Shown here one piece after another: positions 8,157 to 15,755 of a stretch of 19,592 nucleotides of DNA (its first letter is position 1; each line of letters starts with the position of its first letter). Source of the stretch: Promethearchaeia archaeon (GTDB lineage Archaea > Asgardarchaeota > Lokiarchaeia > Sigyniarchaeales > SOKP01); the NCBI GenBank assembly GCA_029856295.1, contig JAHQWS010000285.1, positions 1 through 19,592 on the forward strand, in the 5' to 3' direction. The position numbers and the translations under genes were made by a program. The notes below the pieces were generated by a model. It was not told the DNA's origin. It worked only from the letters and a program-made list of their open reading frames with translations, and ran no database searches.

Positions 8157-8172
8157 CTATATTTTTAAAAAA
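8157..8172 (-). promoter_or_regulatory. TATA box of the aminotransferase gene
   Basis: On the minus strand TTTTTAAAAATATAG follows a purine-rich GAAAAAG that could be the BRE. It sits about 23-38 bases before ATG 8134, predicting a very short or absent leader. Confidence 0.45.
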
Positions 8173-8225
8173 CTTTTTCATTATAGTATTAAAAAATGAG
8201 ATATCTATAATATTAAAATGAAATT

Positions 8226-8774
8226 TTACTCAATTTCGCCTAATTTTTTCAAAATTTGATTCACTAAATTACTAAATGCTTGTTCTACATTTTCACCGTA
8301 TCTTGCACTGGTTTCTATAAAATCGCTGGCATCAATCTCTTTAGCATATTTCTCGCCATCTTCAGTAGATACAACTCGTTCATCATTTAAATCGATTTTA
8401 TTGCCTATAAGTATATATGTACCCTCTTTTTTAACATATTTCTTGAAATCCTTTAACCATTTTGAATCTATAGTCTCAAAAGTACTATTTCGTGTAACAT
8501 CATAAACTAAAAGGGCACCAACACATCCTTGAAAATACATGGATCTTATGACATTATACTTTTCCTGGCCAGCTAGGTCCCACATAATTAGTCGGACGCT
8601 TGCGTTGATCTTTTCTACATTTACATCCTTACGAATTATGTTTGCGCCGAGAGTGGGCTTATAATCTTCTGAAAAACTTTGCTCAATGTACATATTTATC
8701 AAGCTGGTCTTACCTACTGCAGCATCTCCAAGGATAACAATTTTAAAGACAAACTCTTTTACATCTTCCGACAT
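8226..8774 (-). CDS. Ras/Rab-type small GTPase
   Basis: A 182-residue single-domain GTPase of the Ras superfamily, closest in style to the Rab-like proteins abundant in Asgard archaea. All guanine-nucleotide motifs are intact: G1 GDAAVGKT (16-23), switch I threonine T41 in KPTLGANI, G3 DLAGQ (66-70) with the catalytic glutamine, G4 NKID (125-128) and G5 TSA (155-157). It has no C-terminal cysteine, so it cannot be prenylated like eukaryotic Rabs; membrane attachment would need a partner. It is strongly similar to the GTPase at 9459-10019 throughout, including the WLKDF helix, so they are paralogs. It lies 48 bases downstream of the V4R-like gene and probably shares its transcript. AGGA lies upstream of ATG 8774. 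Confidence 0.95.
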   Translation of the reverse strand: MSEDVKEFVFKIVILGDAAVGKTSLINMYIEQSFSEDYKPTLGANIIRKDVNVEKINASVRLIMWDLAGQEKYNVIRSMYFQGCVGALLVYDVTRNSTFETIDSKWLKDFKKYVKKEGTYILIGNKIDLNDERVVSTEDGEKYAKEIDASDFIETSARYGENVEQAFSNLVNQILKKLGEIE

Positions 8775-8822
8775 TTTTCACATTCCTAAGCTTGTGATTT
8801 ATAATATTGTTTTATGTTATAT

Positions 8823-9410
8823 TTAATTTTTTTCTTTTATTTTTAATATTAATTTTAAGATAAAACTATTATGTGAAGGGTCATGAGGGTCTCTTAACCC
8901 TGAGAAGGTAATTTCTCTATTAGATGGTAATGACTTTTCTAAACTATGCACTAAAAATCCAACGATAAAATTGCACGGAACTCCAACCTCAGAACAAAAT
9001 AGGCAATTTTGAATTTCTAGAGTTATGGTTTCTAGTTCATTAGTCATGTAATTTTCGCTCTTGTCTAAAATTTCGATATTCCAGTTAGTTTTCATTAAAT
9101 AATTTATTTCTTTGATAACCTCTTCAAAGTTTTTTCCGTAAGGGAATAAATAAAATGAAAACTTTTTTCCAATCTCAAATAATAAATTATAACATCCAAA
9201 TAGCAAACAATTTTGCGCTGAAATAATTTTCTTAAAGGAGAAGAAATCTATGAACTTATTTGAATTAATATCTCTTATATCTTTCAACTCTAACAATTCT
9301 GCTTCTCTCAATATGGATTTGAGCCCATCATAGTCTAAAACATCGAGATAAGCCTGCATTAATGCTATTAGAACCTTATTATTTACTTCTCCTTTATAAT
9401 CACCAATCAT
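8823..9410 (-). CDS. V4R (4-vinyl reductase)-like, Bet3/TRAPP-fold protein
   Basis: A 195-residue protein I read as a V4R domain, the prokaryotic relative of the TRAPP subunit Bet3 fold. Evidence: the N-terminal helix KVLIALMQAYLDVLDYDGL leads to an ILREAEL segment (33-39) as in V4R proteins. The C-terminal half contains NCLFC (135-139) and C146, followed by FIVGFLVHSLEKSL (148-161), matching the cysteine-containing segment plus helix that V4R domains use before their final strands. There is no attached DNA-binding or sensor domain. It sits exactly between two small-GTPase genes with 48-base gaps on both sides, which suggests it acts on them, for example as a scaffold or exchange factor. The three cysteines could bind metal or a small ligand. 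Family assignment is moderate; function is inferred from context. Confidence 0.6.
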   Translation of the reverse strand: MIGDYKGEVNNKVLIALMQAYLDVLDYDGLKSILREAELLELKDIRDINSNKFIDFFSFKKIISAQNCLLFGCYNLLFEIGKKFSFYLFPYGKNFEEVIKEINYLMKTNWNIEILDKSENYMTNELETITLEIQNCLFCSEVGVPCNFIVGFLVHSLEKSLPSNREITFSGLRDPHDPSHNSFILKLILKIKEKN

Positions 9411-9458
9411 GTCTGCTCTAATTTCTTTAATTTTTGATTTTTGAGTTATTATCCTTGA

Positions 9459-10019
9459 TTAATCAATTTCAAAATCTTCTCCATATTGGCTTAAGATACG
9501 ATGGATTAATCTTAAAAATGCTTTTTCCACATTTTCGCCATTTAAAGCACTTGTCTCTAAAAAATCAATTGCATTGATCTTATTTGCCAATCCTTTACCT
9601 TCTTCATAACTTACTACTCTATTATCTTTTAAATCAACCTTATTTCCTATTAAGATGAAATCACATTTTTTTTTGATATTATTTAGAATGTCCCTCAGCC
9701 ATTTCGATTCAACATTTATAAACGTATCGTGTCTTGTAATATCATACACAAGTAACACTCCGGTGCAACCTTCATAATATGATTGTCTACAATTTTCATA
9801 TTTATCTTGACCGGCAATATCCCAAAAAATTAAACGAATTAAAGATCCTATCTGTTCAATTTCAATATCTTTTGATATAATATTTACCCCAAGTGTGGGT
9901 CTGTAGTCCTCTAAAAATGTATGTTCTATATATTGATTGATTAATGAAGTTTTTCCTACTGCCATGTCCCCTAATACTAATATCTTAAAGGACCATTGCT
10001 TCATTTGCACGTCCGCCAT
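9459..10019 (-). CDS. Ras/Rab-type small GTPase
   Basis: A 186-residue Ras-superfamily GTPase with a complete motif set: G1 GDMAVGKT (17-24), switch I T42 in RPTLGVNI, G3 DIAGQ (67-71), G4 NKVD (126-129) and G5 TSA (156-158). The C-terminus ends EDFEID without cysteine, so no lipid anchor is predicted. It is a close paralog of the product at 8226-8774 and of the broken copy at 10664-11203, consistent with local tandem duplication. Differences cluster in the interswitch and the C-terminal helix, the parts that usually set partner choice. It lies only 15 bases after the PPC/DUF296 gene, with GAGGT as ribosome site, so translation is likely coupled. Confidence 0.95.
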   Translation of the reverse strand: MADVQMKQWSFKILVLGDMAVGKTSLINQYIEHTFLEDYRPTLGVNIISKDIEIEQIGSLIRLIFWDIAGQDKYENCRQSYYEGCTGVLLVYDITRHDTFINVESKWLRDILNNIKKKCDFILIGNKVDLKDNRVVSYEEGKGLANKINAIDFLETSALNGENVEKAFLRLIHRILSQYGEDFEID

Positions 10020-10034
10020 TTTAATTACCTCATT

Positions 10035-10463
10035 TTATAAATCTAACAAGGATAAATCAAATTGTGGATCATTAGCTCGAGTGATAGTGTGAGTTATTTC
10101 ATAGATATAAACTTCAGCAGTGATAGAGACTATACTTGGCTGACTTAAATGGCCTCCAATAATACTATAATCATCTTTACCGACTGAAACATGTAGATGA
10201 ATAATTGGTTCATTATCTTTAAATGCTATGTTGCCCATACATGATATTAATTCGATACCTTCATCAAAAGTTTTAAAATGGTATTCTTTCTTTTCAATAT
10301 CGAAATATCCGATTGTAAATTGTTTTAAGGCACCAATAACATTTATTAATCCTGATTTTATTTTATGTTTTTTTATTAGTTCTTTAATAGCATCAAATAA
10401 ATCTTCATTCGGTTCGATTTTTGCGACAATTACTCGCCCAACTGTTGTCTCTTTGCTTTTCAA
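10035..10463 (-). CDS. PPC/DUF296-domain protein
   Basis: A 142-residue stand-alone PPC (plants-and-prokaryotes-conserved, DUF296) domain. Recognisable are the opening strand VGRVIVAKIEPNEDLFDAI, the GLINVIGAL turn, the GYFD segment (52-55), GNIAFKDNEPIIHLHVSVG (77-95) with H89 and H91, and GGHL with H105; these three histidines form the metal site seen in prokaryotic members. Such proteins trimerise; in plants the domain is joined to AT-hooks for DNA binding, while the prokaryotic role is mostly unknown. No AT-hook is present here. The start is TTG at 10463, supported by GAGG (10473-10470) six bases upstream. It is the first gene of the GTPase-V4R-GTPase cluster. Confidence 0.88.
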   Translation of the reverse strand: MKSKETTVGRVIVAKIEPNEDLFDAIKELIKKHKIKSGLINVIGALKQFTIGYFDIEKKEYHFKTFDEGIELISCMGNIAFKDNEPIIHLHVSVGKDDYSIIGGHLSQPSIVSITAEVYIYEITHTITRANDPQFDLSLLDL

Positions 10464-10469
10464 TGTTTT

Positions 10470-10473
10470 CCTC
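10470..10473 (-). promoter_or_regulatory. Ribosome site supporting a TTG start
   Basis: GAGG on the minus strand, six bases before TTG 10463-10461, decides the start of the PPC/DUF296 gene. The surrounding 200-base gap (10464-10663) holds only AT-rich sequence, presumably with the promoter of the PPC/GTPase cluster; no box is distinctive. Confidence 0.5.
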
Positions 10474-10663
10474 TTTTTATTTTTAAAACAATCTTATGGC
10501 TTGAAAAAATAATAGGATATGTTAAATTCTTATGTTGTTAAACTTTTAAAATTATAGAATTTTTCAAACCTTTTTATTTTTATTTTTCGGCATGATGATT
10601 AGACAAGATAACTGAAAAGAGAAGTTACTGTACTCCTAAATGTTGATAGTAGATTTAGCATTC

Positions 10664-11203
10664 TTATTCATCTAATATAACATGGTTAATCAATTTTTGA
10701 AAGGCCAATTCAACATTTTCTCCATATTTAGCACTCGTTTCAATAAAATCTGTGGCATTCATATCATTTGCTAATTTTTCTCCTTTTTCTTTGTCAATTT
10801 ATCTCAAATCTTTTAATTCTGTCTTGTTTCCAATTAAAATGAACGCAGCTTCATTTTTTCCGAATTTTTGGAAATCATGTAATCACTTATTTTCGATATG
10901 TTCAAAGGTTGATTCTCTTGTAATAATATATATAAAAAAGGCTCCGGAACATCCTTGAAAAAACATTTTTCGTGATAAATCATAAATTTTTTGGCCAGCT
11001 ATATCCCAAATAATCAATTTGGTAGTGCCGTTTATTTTTTCCATCTTTATTTCTTTAGCTATGATATTGGCTCCTAATGTTGGCCGATAGTCTGTTTCAA
11101 ATGTATGATCTACATATTGATTAATTAACGATGTCTTTCCAACTGCGGGGTCGCGCAATAAAACAAGCTTCAAGATGTATTGATGTTCCTTTTCATCTGA
11201 CAT
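10664..11203 (-). pseudogene. Decayed Ras/Rab-type small GTPase
   Basis: The frame reads through the full length of a small GTPase (about 177 residues) but is broken by TGA at 10885-10883 and TAA at 10801-10799, without any frameshift. The TGA replaces the tryptophan of the WLKDF helix present in both intact paralogs. Key residues have also decayed: the G1 loop reads RDPAVGKT with its first glycine changed to arginine, and G4 reads NKTE instead of NKxD. Switch I PTLGANI, G3 DIAGQ and G5 TSA remain. The frame ends at TAA 10666-10664. Multiple independent losses argue for a real pseudogene and not a sequencing error. The first 106 codons could still give a truncated product covering switches I and II. 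Confidence 0.85.
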
Positions 11204-11352
11204 TTTCGTTAAATGTGCCTTTATGTTCTCTTATACTATTTTAGTAGCTGATATTTTTATATATAAGTTAAACCAAGAATGTCCATGTTAACATTACATA
11301 CAATTAATTTGACTTTTATTAGGAAAAGAAAACTATATTATAACGATTTTTC

Positions 11353-11368
11353 ATTATTTAAATATAAA
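11353..11368 (+). promoter_or_regulatory. TATA box of the AAA+ gene
   Basis: ATTATTTAAATATAAA lies about 30 bases before ATG 11398, predicting a very short leader that still contains the ribosome site GGTGAT (11389-11394, four bases before the ATG). The 194-base gap between divergent genes (11204-11397) holds nothing else that I recognise. Confidence 0.45.
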
Positions 11369-11397
11369 CTAATTAAGAATGGATCCTCGGTGATTTT

Positions 11398-12291
11398 ATG
11401 ACGGAAAAAGTTACGATTTCTGATGTTGAGGTAATACTTTCAGAACCTGCAGATGTTGATATGCAATGGGTTGGTAATGAGGATATAATCAATGAATTGA
11501 AAGCAGCTTGGATGATAGTAGACGAAAATGATTTTCCTTTAAATCCTAGAATACTCGGAAAGCCTGGGGTTGGAAAGACGACATTGGCATATGCTACTGG
11601 TAAGAGGTTAAATAAACCCGTATACATATTTCAATGTACAATGGATACACGCCCAGAGGATTTATTAATAAACCCCGTTATTTCTTCTGATAGTAAAATA
11701 GCATATGTTGCTAGTTCTTTAGTATCAGCAATGATTAAAGGAGGAGTTTGTCTCTTAGATGAGGGGAATCGAATGTCTGAAAAGAGTTGGGCATCATTAG
11801 CACCGCTCATGGATAAAAGACGATATGTTGATTCAATAATTGCGGGCATTCGAATCTATGCACATGCAGATTTTCGCTTATGTGTTACGATGAACAGCGA
11901 TAGCAGTACTTATGAAATACCTGAGTACATTTCATCACGCTTACAACCTAAAATATTCGTTGAATTTCCCAATAGAGCTGATGAGATTAATATTTTATCT
12001 TATAATGTTCCTTTTACTTCGCAAGAGATATTAGAATATTGCGTGGATTTTTTGCAAAATGCTCACATTCATGATGAGCCATATACAGTGCGAGATGGTA
12101 TCAATATAATTAGATATTATATGAAGAGTCGTGAATTAAACGGAAAAAATAAATTGATGTTGAATAAAAAGGAGTTTAAAGAATCTATCATCCATATTCT
12201 AGAACCAAGTGGGATAAGGTTTTGTCCTGATAAATATGAAATGTATATGAACGAAGAAAATGACAGTAACCAACGAGAAAACTTGTTTTAA
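11398..12291 (+). CDS. MoxR/CbbQ-type AAA+ ATPase (AAA_5)
   Basis: A 297-residue AAA+ protein of the MoxR/dynein-related (AAA_5) clade, as in CbbQ/NorQ, which remodel or activate partner proteins, commonly to insert cofactors or load substrates. Visible: Walker A GKPGVGKT (54-61), the segment TMDTRPEDLL (81-90) typical of this clade, Walker B VCLLDEGNRM (117-126), sensor-1 asparagine in VTMNSD (163-168), and arginine finger R181 in ISSRLQPK. The C-terminal lid spans roughly 190-275. MoxR genes usually sit beside a VWA-domain partner; here the next gene is a PHP-glycosidase fusion and no VWA gene is in the window. The start is well fixed by GGTGAT. The partner and target are unknown. Confidence 0.88.
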   Translation: MTEKVTISDVEVILSEPADVDMQWVGNEDIINELKAAWMIVDENDFPLNPRILGKPGVGKTTLAYATGKRLNKPVYIFQCTMDTRPEDLLINPVISSDSKIAYVASSLVSAMIKGGVCLLDEGNRMSEKSWASLAPLMDKRRYVDSIIAGIRIYAHADFRLCVTMNSDSSTYEIPEYISSRLQPKIFVEFPNRADEINILSYNVPFTSQEILEYCVDFLQNAHIHDEPYTVRDGINIIRYYMKSRELNGKNKLMLNKKEFKESIIHILEPSGIRFCPDKYEMYMNEENDSNQRENLF

Positions 12292-12361
12292 TTTTAACTG
12301 ATAAATTTTTGTATTACTTATGTCATTGATTTTCATTTAACTTATTTTATTAGATGTGAGT

Positions 12362-12374
12362 TTTATTTATAAAG
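12362..12374 (+). promoter_or_regulatory. TATA box of the PHP-glycosidase gene (leaderless)
   Basis: TTTATTTATAAAG ends about 22 bases before ATG 12396, so transcription should start at or next to the ATG. No ribosome site lies before it, consistent with a leaderless mRNA and a separate unit from the AAA+ gene. Confidence 0.4.
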
Positions 12375-12395
12375 AAAGAAAGTAATTATCTACCC

Positions 12396-14285
12396 ATGGC
12401 AAGTTTTTACACTAATTCTGGAAACAATGTTAAAAGAATTAGCATAAAAGAGCTAAAAAAATTAAAAAATGAGGGTTATGTTGTTTTTTCCTCTCATAAT
12501 CACACTAATTTTTCAGATGGTGTTGATTTTCGTGAGGTTATTGATGCCCTCGTCAAAGCTGGAGTAAATCTGATTGCATTAACCGATCATAACAATATGC
12601 GAGTGGCTGAATATGCAAAAGCCTATATCAAGGATAATTATCCAGAGTGTGGCTATTTGTGTGCTGAAGAAGTGGATAGTCATTATGGCTGTGTTCTCGG
12701 TTACGGATTACAAACTGAAATCCTTGTCGAGGGAGAAGAAAAGCTCCCGATTAAACAAATTATTGAGACCATCCATGAGCAAGGAGGATTAGCTGTAGTT
12801 GCCCATCCATTCCACCCCGTTGAAGGGATTTTCAGAACTTTCGGCGGGTTAAGGATAGCAGAAATCACTAAATTCAAATTTGATGGAATCGAATTTTTTC
12901 ATGCGGATCTTCCCCCCTTCCTCAACAATATGTGTTCTGCTCTCGTGAACTTACGACCACAAATGTTCCTTTTAGGAGGGGATGATGCACATACAATTCA
13001 TCATATTGGTAGATATTTCAATTTAGTCGGTCCTGATATTGATGACGTTCATAATCTTGATAAAATATTAAAAGCTTTAAATCAGCGAAAAACCACTGTT
13101 CTTGAACTGAGTGGTTGGGCGACTAGACCTTTTCAAATGTTGCCGGGATTTATGGATCTCTTTATCAACAAGGGATTAAAACGAATCAATGCTTTTGCGG
13201 GAATCTACGGTCTTTTTAAAGGTATTCATTTCCAGCATGAATCAATGGGGTGGTTTCCAAAGACACTTCAAGAATTTAAAGCCGAGCTTCAGCAAGTTGT
13301 AAAGACAATGAACATTAACACAATCCGGCTTGATGCCATGCGACCCGAAACTAGGGTATATGAGTTTGCGTCATTGGCAAAAGAACTCGGATTAAATGTC
13401 ATTCTTTCTCCAAAATACGTTTATCCTAGGGGGCTTGACAAACCTCAGCTAGATAAATCCCTCACTTATGAGGAATTTGAAGATTTTTGCCTGGATCATG
13501 CCCAAAAGGCACAAATGGCTGGAGTCGATATTTTTTGCGTCGGAAATGAGCTCACTCTGGAACTGAGTGATGATAAATCTGGTCATGTGGATAGATTAAA
13601 TGATGAATTTTTCTCGCAATTTGCCCCTTCTAGTTTAGAAATGGTCCCGGGTCTGGGGGCCACTCCCATTGCCAAGATGGGGAAATTTAGAAAAAAGAAG
13701 CCTAAGCTCACTAGATATTTAGAAGATTTATGTAAAAAAGTAAGGGAAGTTTATGACGGGATGGTTTCATATGCTGCTGGTTCATGGGAAATTCGAAACG
13801 TCCCTTGGAAGCATTTTGATGTTATATGCTGCAACCTCTATTTCAGCGATTTGTTTTTAAAGTACATCGAAGTCTTACCTGGGTTAAAAATCAAAACCCC
13901 AAAAGGTAGTCCATCCGTTCGAGCCTCCCATCTATTCCGCCAAAATGTTCAATATCTCAAGACCTTTAAAAAACCTGTCATTGTTTCGGAATTGGGTTTT
14001 CAGACAGTCACCGATACGATACGAGTTGGGCCAATGCCTATTCAATATCACGAGGATTTCGAACAATTTAAATATGATGAAACAGCACAATCGCGAGCAT
14101 TTTCAGAAGCCTTTAACTTGCTTGAAAAAGATATATTTGTAAACGGAGTAATCATTCATAAATGGAGAGACACTGAAGAAAAGGGATTCGGTTTAGTACG
14201 GCCTGACGGTACACGTAAACCAGCATGCGAAACGATATCAAATTTTTTTAAAACTTGGACTATCTCCTTCTCTGGTAAGAAATAA
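12396..14285 (+). CDS. PHP-domain hydrolase fused to a GH-A-like glycosidase barrel
   Basis: A 629-residue two-domain protein. The N-terminal PHP domain (about 28-235) has the metal-site series HNH (34-36), D41, TDHNN with D64 and H65, E91/E92, AHPFHP with H137, and GGDDAH with D196, D197 and H199; PHP proteins are metal-dependent phosphoesterases. The C-terminal part (about 265-620) looks like a clan GH-A glycoside-hydrolase TIM barrel: VGNEL (382-386) supplies the Asn-Glu acid/base pair after strand 4, and VSELGF (530-535) the nucleophile E532 after strand 7. No signal peptide is seen, so it is likely cytosolic. The combination suggests cleavage of a phosphorylated sugar or glycan; this is inference. 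The exact GH family cannot be named by eye. Confidence 0.8.
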   Translation: MASFYTNSGNNVKRISIKELKKLKNEGYVVFSSHNHTNFSDGVDFREVIDALVKAGVNLIALTDHNNMRVAEYAKAYIKDNYPECGYLCAEEVDSHYGCVLGYGLQTEILVEGEEKLPIKQIIETIHEQGGLAVVAHPFHPVEGIFRTFGGLRIAEITKFKFDGIEFFHADLPPFLNNMCSALVNLRPQMFLLGGDDAHTIHHIGRYFNLVGPDIDDVHNLDKILKALNQRKTTVLELSGWATRPFQMLPGFMDLFINKGLKRINAFAGIYGLFKGIHFQHESMGWFPKTLQEFKAELQQVVKTMNINTIRLDAMRPETRVYEFASLAKELGLNVILSPKYVYPRGLDKPQLDKSLTYEEFEDFCLDHAQKAQMAGVDIFCVGNELTLELSDDKSGHVDRLNDEFFSQFAPSSLEMVPGLGATPIAKMGKFRKKKPKLTRYLEDLCKKVREVYDGMVSYAAGSWEIRNVPWKHFDVICCNLYFSDLFLKYIEVLPGLKIKTPKGSPSVRASHLFRQNVQYLKTFKKPVIVSELGFQTVTDTIRVGPMPIQYHEDFEQFKYDETAQSRAFSEAFNLLEKDIFVNGVIIHKWRDTEEKGFGLVRPDGTRKPACETISNFFKTWTISFSGKK

Positions 14286-14303
14286 AAAAATAAAAAAAAT
14301 TAT
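14284..14303 (-). terminator. T-rich terminator of the minus-strand U32 operon
   Basis: On the minus strand the 21-base gap between two convergent stops is nearly all T (runs of eight and seven T), directly after the TAA of the last U32 gene. Archaeal RNA polymerase commonly stops at such T-tracts. No hairpin is evident. Confidence 0.45.
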
Positions 14304-14306
14304 AAA

Positions 14307-15713
14307 TTAATCGTTCAAAAGTCCGTATTTTTTAAGACCCTCCCTCATCTCTGCTTGAAAGGGACCTGGAGTTCCTTCTATGAACGCTTCAATAATGTCT
14401 TGGTTATTAACCTCTTGTGAAGCTCTATTTTTTGCTTTTTCTTCCGCAAGTGAGAATATTGCCATTCTTGCCATAGATTGAAATTGAGGGGGTGATAATT
14501 TTATTAATTCGTTAAAAGCTCTTTCAGTTTCGGGATCCCAAGTTAAACCTGATTTTTTCTTTACCTTAGTTTTGGCTGAAATTACTCCGAATGCGCGGCT
14601 CGTAATAATTTCGTTAAGATACTCTTGTAAAGATTCAACATAGCGCGTAGATTCTTCTTCATTCAAAAATACTGCTTTTTTCGCCCATTCCTCGCAATAG
14701 GAACATTCGTTGCACATAGCCACACAATTCTGTTTTTTAAAAAAATCTATAAATCCATCGAGTTTAGTATTGTCTATAATTAACTTAGATTTAGATTCTT
14801 TTCCAAGAGTTTCACTTAATTTAACATTTGGGTCTTTCTGTTCCAAACCTCCAAATGACATCGAAAATCCTTGAATAATATCTATAAGATTTCCCTTATA
14901 TTCTCGGGAAGCGAATGCTTTTACTGCTCTAACAATCCATTGCGTTGACATGCGCCGCCCTGCTATTTTAAAATCATTAATTCCAATCGCTTCGTAGTGG
15001 GATAAATCTTCAGGGCGGATCCAACGCGCTTTAATAACTTCTGTTGGATCAGAAAATTTGATAATACTACAATTTAAAATACAGGTATCGATATAATTAC
15101 GCTCAAATTGTTGGTGGGTCTGAGAAGCATGTCCCAATATATTATAATGATAATATCTAAAGGGGCATTGATACAAACACCCATCAGTCAAAAGTAAAAC
15201 GATTTTACACCCTATGGTTTTTTGCATCTTTTCCAACGTCACGAAATCACGGTTTATCATTACATCAGGAGTTATCTCGTTTGCCCCAAGCATTTCATAA
15301 AATTTTGCTCGATTTACGCTGTTAATATGTGCGATGGTGGACACACGAATTTTTAATTTAGGAAATTGTTCTTTAATGAGCTGTATTAAAAATGGAATAG
15401 TTACTATTACATTATCGGTTCCGATATCACTAATCCATTGAATATACTTGAGGAGCTCTTTATGATATTGCGGATCGTATTCCATATTATTCATACAAGG
15501 GGCATTTAATAAATAAGAAAATTCCATTTTCTTCTCATGAACCTTTCTGATGTACTCTGCAATTTCTTCTTCCGATATTTTTTGTAGTAAGAACGAAGGA
15601 CGACCTCCTCCAACGAGAGTATGATCTGCAACCCCATACAAACTAGCTACAGGATATTTAGCCAATTCCTCTATAAGGTTAAAGTCCCAATTCGTTGCAA
15701 CATGTAATTGAAT
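14307..15713 (-). CDS. U32-family protein with PCP_red-like C-terminal domain
   Basis: A U32 (so-called peptidase family U32) protein of about 468 residues; many members are in fact Fe-S hydroxylases acting without oxygen (UbiU/UbiV on quinone rings, RlhA and TrhP on RNA). Counting from GTG 15722 (471 residues), the hallmarks are GGGRPSFLL (38-46), NSVNRAKFYEMLG (134-146), INRDF (156-160) and CLYQCPFRYYH (182-192). C182, C186, C214 and C218 are candidate cluster ligands. A second group, C333, C337, C340 and C343, may hold another cluster. Residues about 394-455 (LTWDPETERAF onward) resemble the PCP_red domain. I favour ATT 15713 as the start: it has AAGGTGA five bases upstream and aligns with Met1 of both neighbouring U32 paralogs. 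GTG 15722 is the alternative. Last gene of the operon. Confidence 0.85.
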   Translation of the reverse strand: MQLHVATNWDFNLIEELAKYPVASLYGVADHTLVGGGRPSFLLQKISEEEIAEYIRKVHEKKMEFSYLLNAPCMNNMEYDPQYHKELLKYIQWISDIGTDNVIVTIPFLIQLIKEQFPKLKIRVSTIAHINSVNRAKFYEMLGANEITPDVMINRDFVTLEKMQKTIGCKIVLLLTDGCLYQCPFRYYHYNILGHASQTHQQFERNYIDTCILNCSIIKFSDPTEVIKARWIRPEDLSHYEAIGINDFKIAGRRMSTQWIVRAVKAFASREYKGNLIDIIQGFSMSFGGLEQKDPNVKLSETLGKESKSKLIIDNTKLDGFIDFFKKQNCVAMCNECSYCEEWAKKAVFLNEEESTRYVESLQEYLNEIITSRAFGVISAKTKVKKKSGLTWDPETERAFNELIKLSPPQFQSMARMAIFSLAEEKAKNRASQEVNNQDIIEAFIEGTPGPFQAEMREGLKKYGLLND

Positions 15714-15718
15714 TTTTT

Positions 15719-15725
15719 TCACCTT
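15719..15725 (-). promoter_or_regulatory. Ribosome site pointing to a second AUU start
   Basis: AAGGTGA on the minus strand overlaps the candidate GTG start at 15722, making that GTG unlikely, and lies five bases before ATT 15713. Spacing and motif match the site before ATT 501. Confidence 0.5.
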
Positions 15726-15755
15726 CTTATATATTTAACATATTTTACCATTTCA

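Noticed and set aside
10228..10958. Plus-strand frames opposite the PPC gene and the GTPase pseudogene
   Set aside because: Antisense of recognisable coding or ex-coding sequence, with no ribosome site or conserved motif.
10664..11203. Selenoprotein reading of the broken GTPase
   Set aside because: The TGA replaces tryptophan, a TAA follows in the same frame, and G1 and G4 residues are also lost; decay fits better.
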